A DNA stretch of 64,000 nucleotides from Ischnura elegans. Taxonomy: Eukaryota; Arthropoda; Insecta; Odonata; Coenagrionidae. Position numbers and translations under genes: made by a program. The stretch lies in contig NC_060249.1 of the NCBI RefSeq assembly GCF_921293095.1, positions 88,051,907-88,115,906 on the forward strand, written 5' to 3'. The notes under the pieces were generated by a model. It was not told the DNA's origin and made no database searches. It saw only the letters and a list, made by a program, of their open reading frames with translations. Each line of letters opens with the position of its first letter. The stretch's first letter is position 1. Of this stretch, positions 49,043-59,835 are shown piece after piece.

Positions 49043-50375
49043 CTGCTGTGTTTCCCCATAAAAAAAAATACACAGCAAAAACCTCCCAATAGTCCATATT
49101 CTTCCGCGAAATCCGTGTAAAATTGGGTTGCCACATTAGTATTTTTATCGAGGTATATTTCTAGCATTCAATTTTTTTAGACTAAGATAAAATATTCCCT
49201 CATAATAGCGTATTCATCAAGCAGAACATAAATGTGGTGCCTTGTTATCAAACTTCCAAATATGTGCTCTTTGAGACATCTAACTTATTTCAAACTTTTA
49301 TCAATAATTTAATGTGGTTAGGGACACAAAAGTTGCTCAGAAGCATACTGGCTCTGTTATATTCTTTCGTTCATCTGTTTCTCAGTTCCGCTACGTATTC
49401 ATCATGTGGGATATAAATATGATGAATTGCTGTCAGATTTTCAAATGTAGGCTCTCTGAGACACCTAAATAGACATTTTTTTATCAAATACTGAGTATGG
49501 TTAGGGAACTATAGCCTGCTGAAAAGTATATTCGTTCTGTTATCTCTTTCCGTCCACATCCTTTCTAGTTTCTCTTTCTCTGTGTTTCCATCCCTGATGT
49601 GTTGACCCAAAAAAGCTTCCGTTTTTTCCGCGTTCTTCCGAAAAAATATTTGTTTGCCAAATTAGTACTTTATTGAAGTATATTTGCAGCACTCCATGTT
49701 TTGAGATTACATTAAAATATTCCACAAAAATGTTTCCTAGAAAATATAAATCTGGCGCTTTTTTGCTTGGTTTTAATTGTGTTGAGTCTGAGACATCTAA
49801 CCGATTCGAATCTTTTTATCAATAATCATATATAATTATCTGAAAAAAGTTGATCAGAATCATATTTTTTTCTGCTATATTCCTCCGTTCACCTCGGTCT
49901 GAGGTCCACATCTCTCCCTGTTTAACCATACCTCTTAAGTTCCCCATAAAAACTGAAAAACTTCCCGATGTTCCCTTACTCTTCCGCGAAATCCGTATAA
50001 CATTTGATTGCTGAAGTAGTATTGTTATCTGCTCACGTGCGAAAAGGTTCAATTATTTTAAGGTAACATTGAAAAATTGCATTGTAAATGATTGTAAAAT
50101 ATGAATAAAAACATTACAAGCCGGCTTCATAATATCTTTATACATTTAATCAACATTTTTGAGGACAACATATGATGAATGTATCATTCTGTGAATATGA
50201 TAACGGGCCTTTAATTTAAACCGTGTAGTATCTTTGGAAATATTATCCTTCTTTTCTCCTATCTTCTTCCCAGTTACTAGACTTTCTTCCCTGCGTTTCC
50301 ACATAAGAAACCCATCTCCCCCCAAAACCTCGCGATTCGCCCACACTATTTTGCGAAATCAGTAGAAAATTGCGT
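49043..50375 (+). repeat. Tandem array, about four units of 340-550 bp
   Basis: A landmark TTCTTCCGCGAAATCCGTGTAAAATTGG..TGCC recurs with changes at about 49100, 49630, 49980 and 50350, each preceded by a pyrimidine block and TG..TTTCCCCATAAAAA-like sequence. A second landmark (TCTGAGACATCTAAC....TTTTATCAATAAT) occurs at about 49273, 49458 and 49787. The first interval includes an extra partial copy. Units are diverged and non-coding, and the array starts at a large GC-rich pyrimidine island, as the 17.4 and 22.8 kb arrays do. Confidence 0.75.
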
Positions 50376-50379
50376 GTTT

Positions 50380-50554
50380 CGTCTCGAGATTGCCACCGAT
50401 TTAATTTTTTGTAGATTGCCAATATTTCAATGAATGACTCGTCTATCGTCATCAGGGTGAGAGAAAAATCGCTATCAGGGTAATGATGATGGACGAGTCG
50501 TTCATTAAAAATTGATGATACATGAAGAATTAAAACGGTGGTTATTCCGATAGG
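50380..50554 (-). mobile_element. Fold-back element with hammerhead-like motif (FB-3), decayed
   Basis: Inverted arms at about 50380-50455 and 50481-50554 surround a 25-nt loop. The best-matched segment is 50429-50454 against 50481-50506 (AATGAATGACTCGTC.ATC). On the minus strand the left arm reads CTGATGA (50449-50455), a hairpin-capable stretch, then GAAATATTGGC (ending near 50418), a changed version of GAAACGTTGGC. The plus-strand copy has lost the CTGATGA box (GTAATGA). I could not define a target-site duplication. It lies at the end of the 49-50 kb tandem array. Confidence 0.6.
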
Positions 50555-50911
50555 TCTTCTCACAATTATTTCTCCAGGAAATGATTACTTAAAAAAATAA
50601 TGGTTGCTAATACGTCAGCATAGTACTTTTGAAGAGCCCTATGTGATATTTTTCGAATAATTTTAGACTGAATTAAGATACACATTCGTTCACGTGTGCT
50701 CATCAATGAAAGGTGACAGGACATATCATTAATATACGTAAAGATGATACATAAAAATTAAAATGGTGGCTATCCCGATAAGTATACGGTTGCTTTGTAG
50801 TATTTTTGAGGAACCCTATACCATAGTTTTCAAATATTTTTAGACTGTATTAACATTCACACTCGTTTACGCGTGTTCACCAATAAAAGATGATAGAATA
50901 TATTATTAATA
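50514..50911 (+). repeat. Diverged tandem duplication, unit 229 and 169 bp
   Basis: Copy 1 starts at 50514 and copy 2 at 50743, both GATGATACAT.AA..ATTAAAA.GGTGG.TAT.CCGATA. They share GTA.TTTTTGA.GA.CCCTAT, TTTTTAGACTG.ATTAA and ATTC.CTCGTT.ACG.GT.T.CA. Copy 2 lacks about 60 bp near its start. Copy 1 begins inside the right arm of FB-3, so part of that element was duplicated with it. Confidence 0.8.
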
Positions 50912-52339
50912 GGTCTTCTACTGCTTTCATTCTGGATGATCTCTAATATTTAGAATGCTAACGCCAGCAACTGATATAATTCGTGAACTTGCGCTAGAGT
51001 ATCCTAGGTGTATTATCTCCCTATTTCCATCTCCCCTTCAGTTGCCAACCCATTGCCATCTATTTCCATCCTTGAATTGCTTCATGTTAACACCATTCAC
51101 ACATAGAATCCTTTTCGTCCTCTGCATGTGCCCACGATCTTCTTCGAATTATAAGGAATAGAATGTGTCACATTGGTATGATCCTCAAGCTATACGTGAC
51201 AGCTTCCTTTGTTAAGTGAAGACCAAAAACTGATAAAATTGTTAATCAAAGATATCGCATCATATCAACATGTTCTTCAGGAAAAAGAAGTAAAAAATCC
51301 ACCATCGGCATAGTTTTTAATCCGTTCACCTTCAAACATCTCATCACTTATTTTTGTTGCCAACATATGGTTTATAAAATAATGATCGCGCCTGAAAATA
51401 TATCGCAGTGACTCTCAGATAATGATTTAAGGTACTTTTTCATAGCATTTTTTCGTGCTCTGATTTTCATTGAACCGCATTTTTTATTTACATAAATATT
51501 TTTAAAATTACTATTTTACTTTCTGTATACGCCACAGATTCAATTTCGGGGACCAAAATCTCGTAATCATTTTTAAATTACCTATTGCGTGAAGAATTTA
51601 AGAAACAAATAGTCTCACCCTAAAAAGTAAGCTGGGAAACTAATGTACTTTACCGTAATTAAACGAGGCCAAGATGAGAAGAAAAAATAATTTACTATCA
51701 TTATTATTATTAACAAGCCACCAGAAAATTTCAGTGTATATCATTGAATTAAATAAATGATGAAGTACAACAATTTTAAAGTTAAAGATGTATTTGAATG
51801 ATTCACTCTTATCTCTACCATGAGTAGAAAGGCCTTCTTAAAGTTTTTTTTTTAATCCAAATTTTGTGCCTCTATATCCTAATTAATTACACGTTGTACC
51901 TGGCAATGTAGTTGATATAAAGTATAAGTTTTTCCTCCTGTTTTTTCCAGTTCAGTGACGTGAGAATATTCACCTGTATTTTTGTAATGCTTAATGTATA
52001 AATATATGTTTCCAAATTTGTCCTTCGAGTACTGGTGGGGTATGCAATTATAATTGAATAAATATTGCACATATTATTACATTATATTTCTTGACCGCTC
52101 TGAAGAATCTGATATTCTCTAAAAATAAATTTAATGAATGAAATAGCACCAGACGTAATTTCTTATACCAGTAAAAACATGGAGCCATGGCGTCTGTACA
52201 CGTAGTGGATTTCATTCTTAATAACCATATTAACCCCAAATTGCCTTCGTCTCTGGCACTGTGGAGCTTTTGGTTTCATCTCAGCGTGCATGTAAATTTC
52301 ATAACAAGCGTGTTGATTTAGATGTAGAGAAAATGTCCG
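50912..52339. other. AT-rich non-coding DNA
   Basis: No gene or repeat supported. Confidence 0.5.
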
Positions 52340-53095
52340 AAAAGATTAAGGGGTTATTTTGCGGGGTGTTGTAATCCCTCGCGAGGGTGTAAGGATGAGC
52401 TGAGGGTGGAGTATGCCCACGGGGTGGTTTTTTGAGGGTTTGGGATATTGGGAAGGAGAAGCGGTTTTGGGATGAGGGTTAGGTTACGGGGCTGGGGCGG
52501 AAAGAACACTTCCTCTGTCAGGGACGTGTGTTGAAAAGTTCCTAAGGGTTTATGGAGGTTTTCGGGGAGGGAGTGGGGAGGAGATCAAGCTGTTGTAAAT
52601 CATAGCGGGGTGGCAAAGTGAGTTGTGGGGGCGGGGGTGCTGGGAAGCGAGGGTATAAAACAGCCGAGCGCTGGAACTTAATTATGACGCGAAGTGAAGC
52701 GAGTAATTAAAATTCAAATGAAAACGCTGGGACATACCTTAGCCATCCGCAGCGAGCCACCTCCAGCTGCCCTCACCGTGCTGGCTTAAAAATATAATCC
52801 TGCTCCCAACCCCACCATCCTCCAAAGCCGTCAAAAACCTACCCAAAATCCTCCTCATTTAGGATTCAAACACTCCCCCTTCCCCATGGCAATGCCCCTC
52901 AGCCCACTCTTTGCTTCGTTTCCCGCGACCTCTCCCAACTGCGAGTACCAAACATTGGTTCATTATACTCCCCATCTCTCTTCACCACACCTTTCTCCAC
53001 CTTTAAATCCATCCCCTGTTAAGCGAGTTCCTTCGCTTTTGCGTTTCCAGTGGTCTTCCATTTGCAGTGCCGATATCACCATCCCTTAGCATGAA
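52340..53095. other. GC-rich island with G-to-C skew switch at about 52.72 kb
   Basis: The plus strand is G-rich from 52.35 to 52.66 kb (GGGGGCGGGGGTGCTGGG) and C-rich from about 52.74 to 53.09 kb. TATAAAA lies at 52654-52660, just before the switch. No supported coding region; a 67-codon frame in the C-rich half is low complexity. Confidence 0.55.
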
Positions 53096-55848
53096 TTTAT
53101 ACACCTCTTTGAGCCGTAGCATTAATGATATGACTTTTTGACGCCGTGATTTTAAGTAGCAACAATATGCTGCTGTACCCCTTTCTCCGAGCGAAATGTT
53201 TTGAAGGAATAAAATAAAAACTATAAAATTAAAGTGAATGTTTTTGAAATTTTAGAAGAAAATGAATGCGAAAAATATACATTCTTTTTTATCGTTGCTA
53301 TTCTATTACAAAAATTGTTCACTTGTGTCTTGGTCGCTGGGAAGACATCCATTACAATTACTTAATGCATTGTAAAACTTTGTTCTCATTCGCAATTAAA
53401 GCATAAACTAATTTTTTCGTTTTATTTTTTAACGTTGGAATATATATGAGTAAAGCAAGATAAAATATTTTGATGCATTCAACGGTGTTTGGCGAAATGT
53501 TGTGGAACATATTAAATAATACTGTGGACATTCACAAAGTTTTTTCACTTTCATTTATAAAATGTTTTGTTCTCAGCTCGAAAAATGAAAAAGTTGAGTT
53601 TAGGTAAATTTTATAGTAGTAATGTATATGGAAAAAGAACATGTATCTGCTGTTTAATTAGATACATAATGTGTTGATAAAAGATGTTATTCAACTAGCA
53701 TACGATTATAAGCTATGGATACTGCCCTCTCCTCCTCAGTCCACCAAAAAGTATTCTTTAAATCCCAACGGAACAGACTGATGCTAAATATAAAATGTTT
53801 TTGATAGTGTTATGGTATATTTTGGTGCGAGTTTTAGGTTGTAAATCTTTATGTCCCCCACTGTTAGTGTGTGCTTATTTAGGATGGAGTGAATTCGTGC
53901 ATGCATTCTGCGAGCAAATTTTGTTATATACACCTTATTAGGAAAATAATTTCATCTACCATTTCCTATTGGGAAGTATTGCCAAACGATTACTTGGCGA
54001 TACTTTCAAATGTAGGGTTTTAGAATATAGAAGTGAGTTCTTGTGGAGCAAAAAATGTTTTTACTGTATACTGAACTGAAAAAAAACCTTGTTCAGTTAT
54101 AATTGTTGGTAGGTTTCTATATTAAACGTTTATATATCAATAATTCCATTTTTTTATAAATAATTGAAAAGCCAGACAGCCAGAAAGCTACATCCTTTGC
54201 TCATTGTTGTAATTTAGTCTCTTTTTTCAAGTATCTAAGATGTAATTCCACCTAAACCAATGCGATATTGTGAATGAAAATTAGTAGGTATAGCAGGGAA
54301 ATAATTTGTAGCGGTATTGTAGAAGAAATCATTTTTATACTCCATAATTTAAAAGTTACCTTGAAGTTTTCTGTATTTTGTAATGCTTTTTCTGCCAAAA
54401 GTTTTATCTCGAGTTGTTTCTCCTAAATATGTACATGAAATGCATATAGTATAATCACTCTCACCCAGCACAATGTACATTATATGACAGTTTAAATTGT
54501 TATTTTTGCCTTAAGAAGCTTGAAACTAATGTTTGACTTAAACATTTTGCCAATTTTATCCTAGCTCTCAAAATTGGAATCCTGAGAATTCCGTTTTCTG
54601 ATTGCAGAGGAATCGTTTTATCGCACTTTGCTCAACGTGGGTCCAACATCCGGAGTCACTCATTGAATCTTATCTTCAATTATCCAAACTTTTCGTTTCA
54701 AGTGCCATATCTTCTTTCCCCAAGCCTAAGTTCCCGTCTATTGATCTTGTCAAGGTCTTCCCGATTCATTTCCTCTTTAGTAATTTCAGACTTTGCCATC
54801 ACCTCCTTCTCCGTCATTTCAATCAGTAGCTCCCGTAATCAGCTTTTCTTATCTCAAAGTTTACTCCGATGAGCCATCTGCCTGTCTCACAACCGAACCT
54901 CTCTCCTCATATTCCTTCGTCGGAAGAAAGACCTGTCATCGACATTGTAGCCAATGAGGCTTAGTGAATCCCAACTTTCTTCGTGATATTTGAAACCTTA
55001 CGCAAGCCTTTTGATTCGTGTGTTTGTGACTTCTATATTTTGCGGACGATACGATCTTAATTACCTATAAATAAGTGTGATTACGTATAAATTGCAGATA
55101 ATACATTACATAGAATCTATGAAGTAAATAAAGAGACTTCACATCATTTAGGATATTTAATTGCATAAAAAAGCTACATACTTTCTTTACCATCGATATT
55201 CTAGCTAACTTTTGAATCAACCTTGAAATTCAAGGTAAGTAATTATTCATATCCGGCGTCGAAGTATTCATTTGTCAATATTTACAAAAGTTCTCTGCCA
55301 TGCATTATTTTATATTACCCAAATGTTGAAAATAACCTTGATGAAATTTGTAAAAAACTGGAGAGATTTTAAGTGTACAATTCCAGAAAAAGAGTCACAT
55401 TTTTGATTGTCGTCAAGACTATCTCATACAACTTGTTTTAATATTTAGCAATAAGGCGACCTTTGCAACTTATGATAAATTTAATTTTTAGACAGTATTT
55501 GTATGCATTCATCCTGTTTTACAATCCTGTCCTGAAGAACACGATTTGCTTCAATATTCTTACTTTTGGCTGTTTAAAAAGAGCAATATTAGTGTAGATT
55601 TTAATTCGTATTAAGGGAATACCATATTCATGATGAAATATCAAAACACCGTAGGTAATTACGGTGCGTAATACTCTTACGATTCAATACAATATATAAT
55701 ATAACGATAATACGATTCGTTCCTCGGACACTTTATGTATGATTTAACAAACTTTATTTTTTGTTATGGTTACCACGTACATACTTATATTAGAACAATT
55801 TTCACTACAATTAATTATAAATTAAGGATACATGAAACTGTATCTTAT
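53096..55848. other. AT-rich non-coding DNA
   Basis: Mostly featureless. A mixed, pyrimidine-richer stretch at 54.60-55.0 kb could be decayed coding or repeat sequence, but I could not read a recognisable protein on either strand. Confidence 0.5.
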
Positions 55849-56089
55849 TTATATATAAATATAAATATAATAATAATTTTATTACTCCACACACAAATTA
55901 CATGACAATAACAAATTTGAGTAATTTTAGGTAGCCGCGAAGGATAACCTGTTTGAGGCTACCATCCAAAATAATAATATTTATGCTTTACATATAGTGT
56001 TCATTTTGTGCTACCTTGATAATCTATGCAACCAAAGTTTAAGTGCGTACATGAAAAAAAAAACAACTAAAGTACTATTTATAATTCAT

Positions 56090-58966
56090 TTACAACAATA
56101 TTTGTTCTACACTTTCTTTAGTGAGAAGCCAAGAATGTACATTTTGAAAAAACTTTTTTAAAGACTTTGAAATAAAACATGACTGTGGTAACAAATTAAA
56201 AACCTTTGGTCCTACGTACAAAAAACATCTTTTAAACAAAGTCAAATTTGGTTGTGGTAAGGGCACACTTATTTTACGCAGGGCAAAGGGAGAAGGCAGG
56301 GACTGAAATATTTTAGAGTTGCCACTTCTAGCATAAAAACATCGTAGGACCTTATAAATATATAGATGCCTCAACGGAAGCAAACCCAAATGAAGAAAAA
56401 GTGGGAAGGATCTTTCGTATCTGTCCTTTTTCAAAATAATACGTACAATTCTTTTTTGTAAAAAAACAGCAGGTTTCAAGGAGTTTAGATATGCGCCACC
56501 CCAACAAAAAATGCCATAGCTTAGCCTGGTATTTACTAAGGCGTTATAAATTGTCTTTAGAAAGCTTTCAGGACATTTATTTCTAATGAAATAAAAATTT
56601 GCCAGTGTGTGACGCATAACATTTGTGAGACTGTTGATATGTTGATTCCACTTTAAGGAATCGTCAATTGTTACTCCTAAGTACTTAATACTAGAAACCC
56701 GTTCAATGGGTAAACAGCTATTGCATAAAGTTATAGGACAATTTTCTTCATGATAATGTAAAACCCAATCTTTGTACCTGTTGCATAAGTTATAACATAT
56801 ATACTTCGTTTTAGCTACACTCATATTCAACTTGTTGGAGGCAAACCAACGTCGCAAATTGATCAGATCTGACTGTATATCATATTTTACATCTATCCAG
56901 TTTAAACCTGAATAATTTAAGGCGACATCATCAGCAAATGCTGTCACACCTCTAAAATTGAAATTACACAGATCGTTTATATAAACAAGAAATAAGATTG
57001 GGCCCAAGACAGAGCCTTGAGGCACTCCAGAAGTTATCATACTATAATTACTATAAACATCACCAATTTTTACACACTGCATTCTCGATGACAGGTAACT
57101 ATTAAACCATTTCAGTGGTATTCCACGAATTCCGGTCCTCTGAAGCTTAAAGAGCAGAATCTTGTGATCGATGGAATCAAAAGCCTTGCTAATGTCAATG
57201 AATAAGCTGCCAGTGCGTCGATTTGAGTTTATGACACTGTAAACATGAGTGAAATAATTTTCAAGAGCATCTTCTGTGCCCTTTCCACTTAAAAACCCGA
57301 ACTGGTTTTTGCTGAAGAAGCCTTTTTTGTCTAGAAATTTAATTAATCTCGACTTGACTAGCTTCTCTATTATTTTGGAAAATATCGATAACAATGAAAT
57401 TGGGCGATAGTTGAGTATACTTGAACGATCCCCTTTTTTATATAAGGGCGTGACCACCGCCTTTTTCAACTCGTCTGGAAAAACACCACTGGTAAAACTT
57501 AGGTTAAATATATGTGAAAGAACGGGAGCTAGGTCATCAATTACTAGTTTCAAAGTTTCACTGTTTATGTTGTCGTGACCGGGGGCTTTGCTGGAAGGAA
57601 AGGATCTCACTAATTTAGTTATTTCTGCGGGGTCAACTGGTTCCAGATACATTGATTCGAAGCTATGTGAATAACCGCAACACTCAGCGACGAATTCATC
57701 AATACCACTATTATTATTGCCATCAAAGCAAGAAACAAAATAGTCGTTAAATGCTGTAGCTATTTTAGACGGAGTAGAAGTGATACTACCGTCTATTTCC
57801 AGACAGATTTCAATTGGGCTGAGTGGTATGCGACCGGTTATTTCTTTAAATATTTTCCATTGCATTTTAGAGTTCCCATTTGCTCCTTGGAATCTTTTTA
57901 AATAGTAGTTATTGGAGGCAATCCTGAGTTCCTTTTTTAAATTATTTCTACAGTTAGTGAATTCCTTTGCTAAACTTTCGTTCAGTGGATGGCGTCTATA
58001 TTTTTTAAGTAAATAATTTTTCCTTTCAATAAGGTTTAGTAGATGACTAGTTATCCATGGTTTTAATTTTTTGCGTGTGTCATAAGTATTGGATTTAATT
58101 CTTGATGCAGATAGCGCACCTATTAGAAAATCATGAAATAACGAAAAAGCCTTTGATGCGTCTACTTCATTAACAACTGGACCCCAATCTACTTCGGCTA
58201 CTTTGATTTTAAAATATTCATAATCTATCTTAGTTTTGATAGGCGCAGTCATTAATTTTTCTTTGCATAATGGCTCTTTCACGCTTATACAACAGCTAAT
58301 CAAGGAGTGATCGGTTATTGCTTCATGAAGCACTTCTGTTTGAAGGTTATGAGAGCACATTTTATATAACCTAGCAAACAAGTGATCAATACAGGTAGCG
58401 GAGCTTGCTGTTACCCTGGTTGGCGATTCAATTAGACACGCTAATCCCATGGAGCTCATTAAGTTTAAATAATGATCAGAATCATTAGAAGGTACCATAA
58501 TATTAATGTTCACGTCACCAATGACAATAATATTACCTTTTAAACTATACATTAGCGGTTCAAATTCAGTTAAAAATTGTGAGACCGGAAAATTTTGATC
58601 TCTATAAAGAGCAATTAACTGAAACTCAAAATTTTCAAGTTTGAGGGCCACCTGAACAAAATCAGCAGTGACAGCTTGAACAATAGTAGAGAAGCAATCT
58701 ATTTTACTTTGCACATAAACAATAATACCTCTAGCTCGACTACTATTACTACATTGGGCAAAGTATTTATAACCATTTAATTTGTAATAGTTGAGTTCAT
58801 GTTCACAAACCCATATTTCACTTAATATGATTATAGTCGGTAAATAAGAAAGGCTATGTAGATACGTTTCAAATAAATCAAAGTTTGCTCTGAGACTACG
58901 GATATTTTGGTGTATAATACTTAATACACTACTGTGGAACGTCTTACTATTAGTACAGTCTGACAT
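56090..58966 (-). CDS. LINE ORF2: endonuclease and reverse transcriptase
   Basis: A 958-residue uninterrupted ORF2 that would nick target DNA and copy its own RNA at the nick (target-primed reverse transcription). An APE-type endonuclease fills about residues 14-230: HQNIRSL (19-25), Glu at 50 in LSEIW, YRDQN (121-125), GDVNIN (150-155), IDHLF (193-197) and the catalytic TDH (218-220). A linker follows, then the reverse transcriptase, about 440-790: SSKAPGHDNI, AVVTPLYKKGD, NYRPISLLS, NQFGFLSGKGTEDAL, FIDISKAFD (catalytic Asp 591), SGVPQGSVLGP (646-656), FADD (677-680, catalytic Asp pair) and KYLGVTID (761-768). A C-terminal region without a zinc knuckle completes it. Length and motif order are full for the CR1/L2 group and every expected catalytic residue is present, so it may encode active enzyme. 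The ATG lies 8 nt after the ORF1 stop in another frame, consistent with reinitiation. Confidence 0.95.
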   Translation of the reverse strand: MSDCTNSKTFHSSVLSIIHQNIRSLRANFDLFETYLHSLSYLPTIIILSEIWVCEHELNYYKLNGYKYFAQCSNSSRARGIIVYVQSKIDCFSTIVQAVTADFVQVALKLENFEFQLIALYRDQNFPVSQFLTEFEPLMYSLKGNIIVIGDVNINIMVPSNDSDHYLNLMSSMGLACLIESPTRVTASSATCIDHLFARLYKMCSHNLQTEVLHEAITDHSLISCCISVKEPLCKEKLMTAPIKTKIDYEYFKIKVAEVDWGPVVNEVDASKAFSLFHDFLIGALSASRIKSNTYDTRKKLKPWITSHLLNLIERKNYLLKKYRRHPLNESLAKEFTNCRNNLKKELRIASNNYYLKRFQGANGNSKMQWKIFKEITGRIPLSPIEICLEIDGSITSTPSKIATAFNDYFVSCFDGNNNSGIDEFVAECCGYSHSFESMYLEPVDPAEITKLVRSFPSSKAPGHDNINSETLKLVIDDLAPVLSHIFNLSFTSGVFPDELKKAVVTPLYKKGDRSSILNYRPISLLSIFSKIIEKLVKSRLIKFLDKKGFFSKNQFGFLSGKGTEDALENYFTHVYSVINSNRRTGSLFIDISKAFDSIDHKILLFKLQRTGIRGIPLKWFNSYLSSRMQCVKIGDVYSNYSMITSGVPQGSVLGPILFLVYINDLCNFNFRGVTAFADDVALNYSGLNWIDVKYDIQSDLINLRRWFASNKLNMSVAKTKYICYNLCNRYKDWVLHYHEENCPITLCNSCLPIERVSSIKYLGVTIDDSLKWNQHINSLTNVMRHTLANFYFIRNKCPESFLKTIYNALVNTRLSYGIFCWGGAYLNSLKPAVFLQKRIVRIILKKDRYERSFPLFLHLGLLPLRHLYIYKVLRCFYARSGNSKIFQSLPSPFALRKISVPLPQPNLTLFKRCFLYVGPKVFNLLPQSCFISKSLKKFFQNVHSWLLTKESVEQILL

Positions 58967-58974
58967 TCTTAATT

Positions 58975-59835
58975 TTATAAAAAATTTATATCGTCCAAAC
59001 TCGTCAAAACAAACACTGGTTCTTTCTCAGCTTTTCGCATTAGAACTTTACCTCCACGTATCCACAAGTATTTATAGCCTTTCTCATTTTTAGCAGCTCT
59101 TGCAGCATGCAGCACTTTTCTCCTCCCAGGACAAAGAGCCTCGTTTATGTAGAGAGGGGTGGGTGACACATCGAGGTTCAGGTGCCGCGTAGAGAAGTCC
59201 CTCTTCACTCTTCTTTTTGCCAGTAGATCTTCTTTGATGTGTTGACGGAGGAACTTGACGTGGATACCACTATGTCCACTTTCCGACTTGGGTTTGAAGC
59301 GGTAACAACTCTCAATGTCGTGCGCTTTGACTGTAACCCCCAACTCGGCTCCGATATTACAAATTATGCTCGGGAGGTCTTCGTTTTTTTGAAGTGGGTA
59401 ACCGTGAATCTCAACTGAATTTACTAAACTGCGTTGTTCAAGGTCATCAGAGTGTTTTGCAAGAAGCGCAATTTGCTTCTTCAGCGATCGATTTTCACTT
59501 TCTAAAGAGTCCATTCTAGCATAGCACTCATCGAATCTCTTACTGTGAGCCTCAAGCACCGAGGATATATCGTCCAGGCGATCATATAATTTGTTGATCG
59601 AGTCTCCAAGATTAGCCTCCGTTGACTTCAGATCAGCTTTGATTTCTTTAAAAAGATCTAAAACTGAATCCGTTGGAGAACTGGTGGACGCACTTTTACT
59701 CGGCGCACTAGTAGAGTCACTGTTCATGCTGGACCTGCGAACATTGGTGCACTCGATGCATCGCCAAACTTGCTTGCTAGCTTTAATTGCTTCAATTCCC
59801 TGTTTAGTTACAGGAATATCTAAACAGGCTCCCAT
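58975..59835 (-). CDS. LINE ORF1: RNA-binding chaperone-like protein with FP-type C-terminus
   Basis: A 286-residue ORF1 product expected to bind element RNA and assist its reverse transcription. The N-terminus has WRCIEC (24-29), the last Cys pair of a PHD-like finger whose first half is not in this frame. A Ser/Thr-rich linker (34-58) leads to a heptad-rich coiled coil (about 60-135), then an RRM-like segment beginning LVNSVEIHGYP (137-147) and reaching about 200. A basic C-terminal domain (about 205-283) carries LYINEALCPGRRKVLHAAR and YKYLWIRGGKVLMRK, the pattern of the baculovirus-FP-like domain common in insect LINE ORF1 proteins. The start is the first ATG after an in-frame TAA 33 nt upstream; a start further upstream in an intact relative is likely. 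It ends 8 nt before ORF2. Confidence 0.9.
   Translation of the reverse strand: MGACLDIPVTKQGIEAIKASKQVWRCIECTNVRRSSMNSDSTSAPSKSASTSSPTDSVLDLFKEIKADLKSTEANLGDSINKLYDRLDDISSVLEAHSKRFDECYARMDSLESENRSLKKQIALLAKHSDDLEQRSLVNSVEIHGYPLQKNEDLPSIICNIGAELGVTVKAHDIESCYRFKPKSESGHSGIHVKFLRQHIKEDLLAKRRVKRDFSTRHLNLDVSPTPLYINEALCPGRRKVLHAARAAKNEKGYKYLWIRGGKVLMRKAEKEPVFVLTSLDDINFL

Larger units (their letters stand above)
55849..59835 (-). mobile_element. CR1/L2-type non-LTR retrotransposon (LINE), both ORFs intact
   Basis: A two-ORF LINE on the minus strand: ORF1 (58975-59835), ORF2 (56090-58966), then about 240 nt of 3' UTR ending in an AT-only tail rich in ATT/TTATAT steps (55849-55885 on the plus strand). 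A simple-sequence 3' end in place of poly(A), an ORF1 with Cys motif, coiled coil and FP-like C-terminus, and an ORF2 with no CCHC knuckle after the reverse transcriptase all fit the CR1/L2/Daphne group. The 5' limit is uncertain: the ORF1 frame is closed by a TAA 33 nt upstream of its ATG, and the usual complete PHD finger is missing, so the copy may be 5'-truncated or rearranged. No target-site duplication was found, which is common for this group. Confidence 0.85.

Noticed and set aside
54600..54960. Possible second decayed reverse-transcriptase fragment on the minus strand
   Set aside because: I translated parts by eye and found no reverse-transcriptase motif that I could defend.
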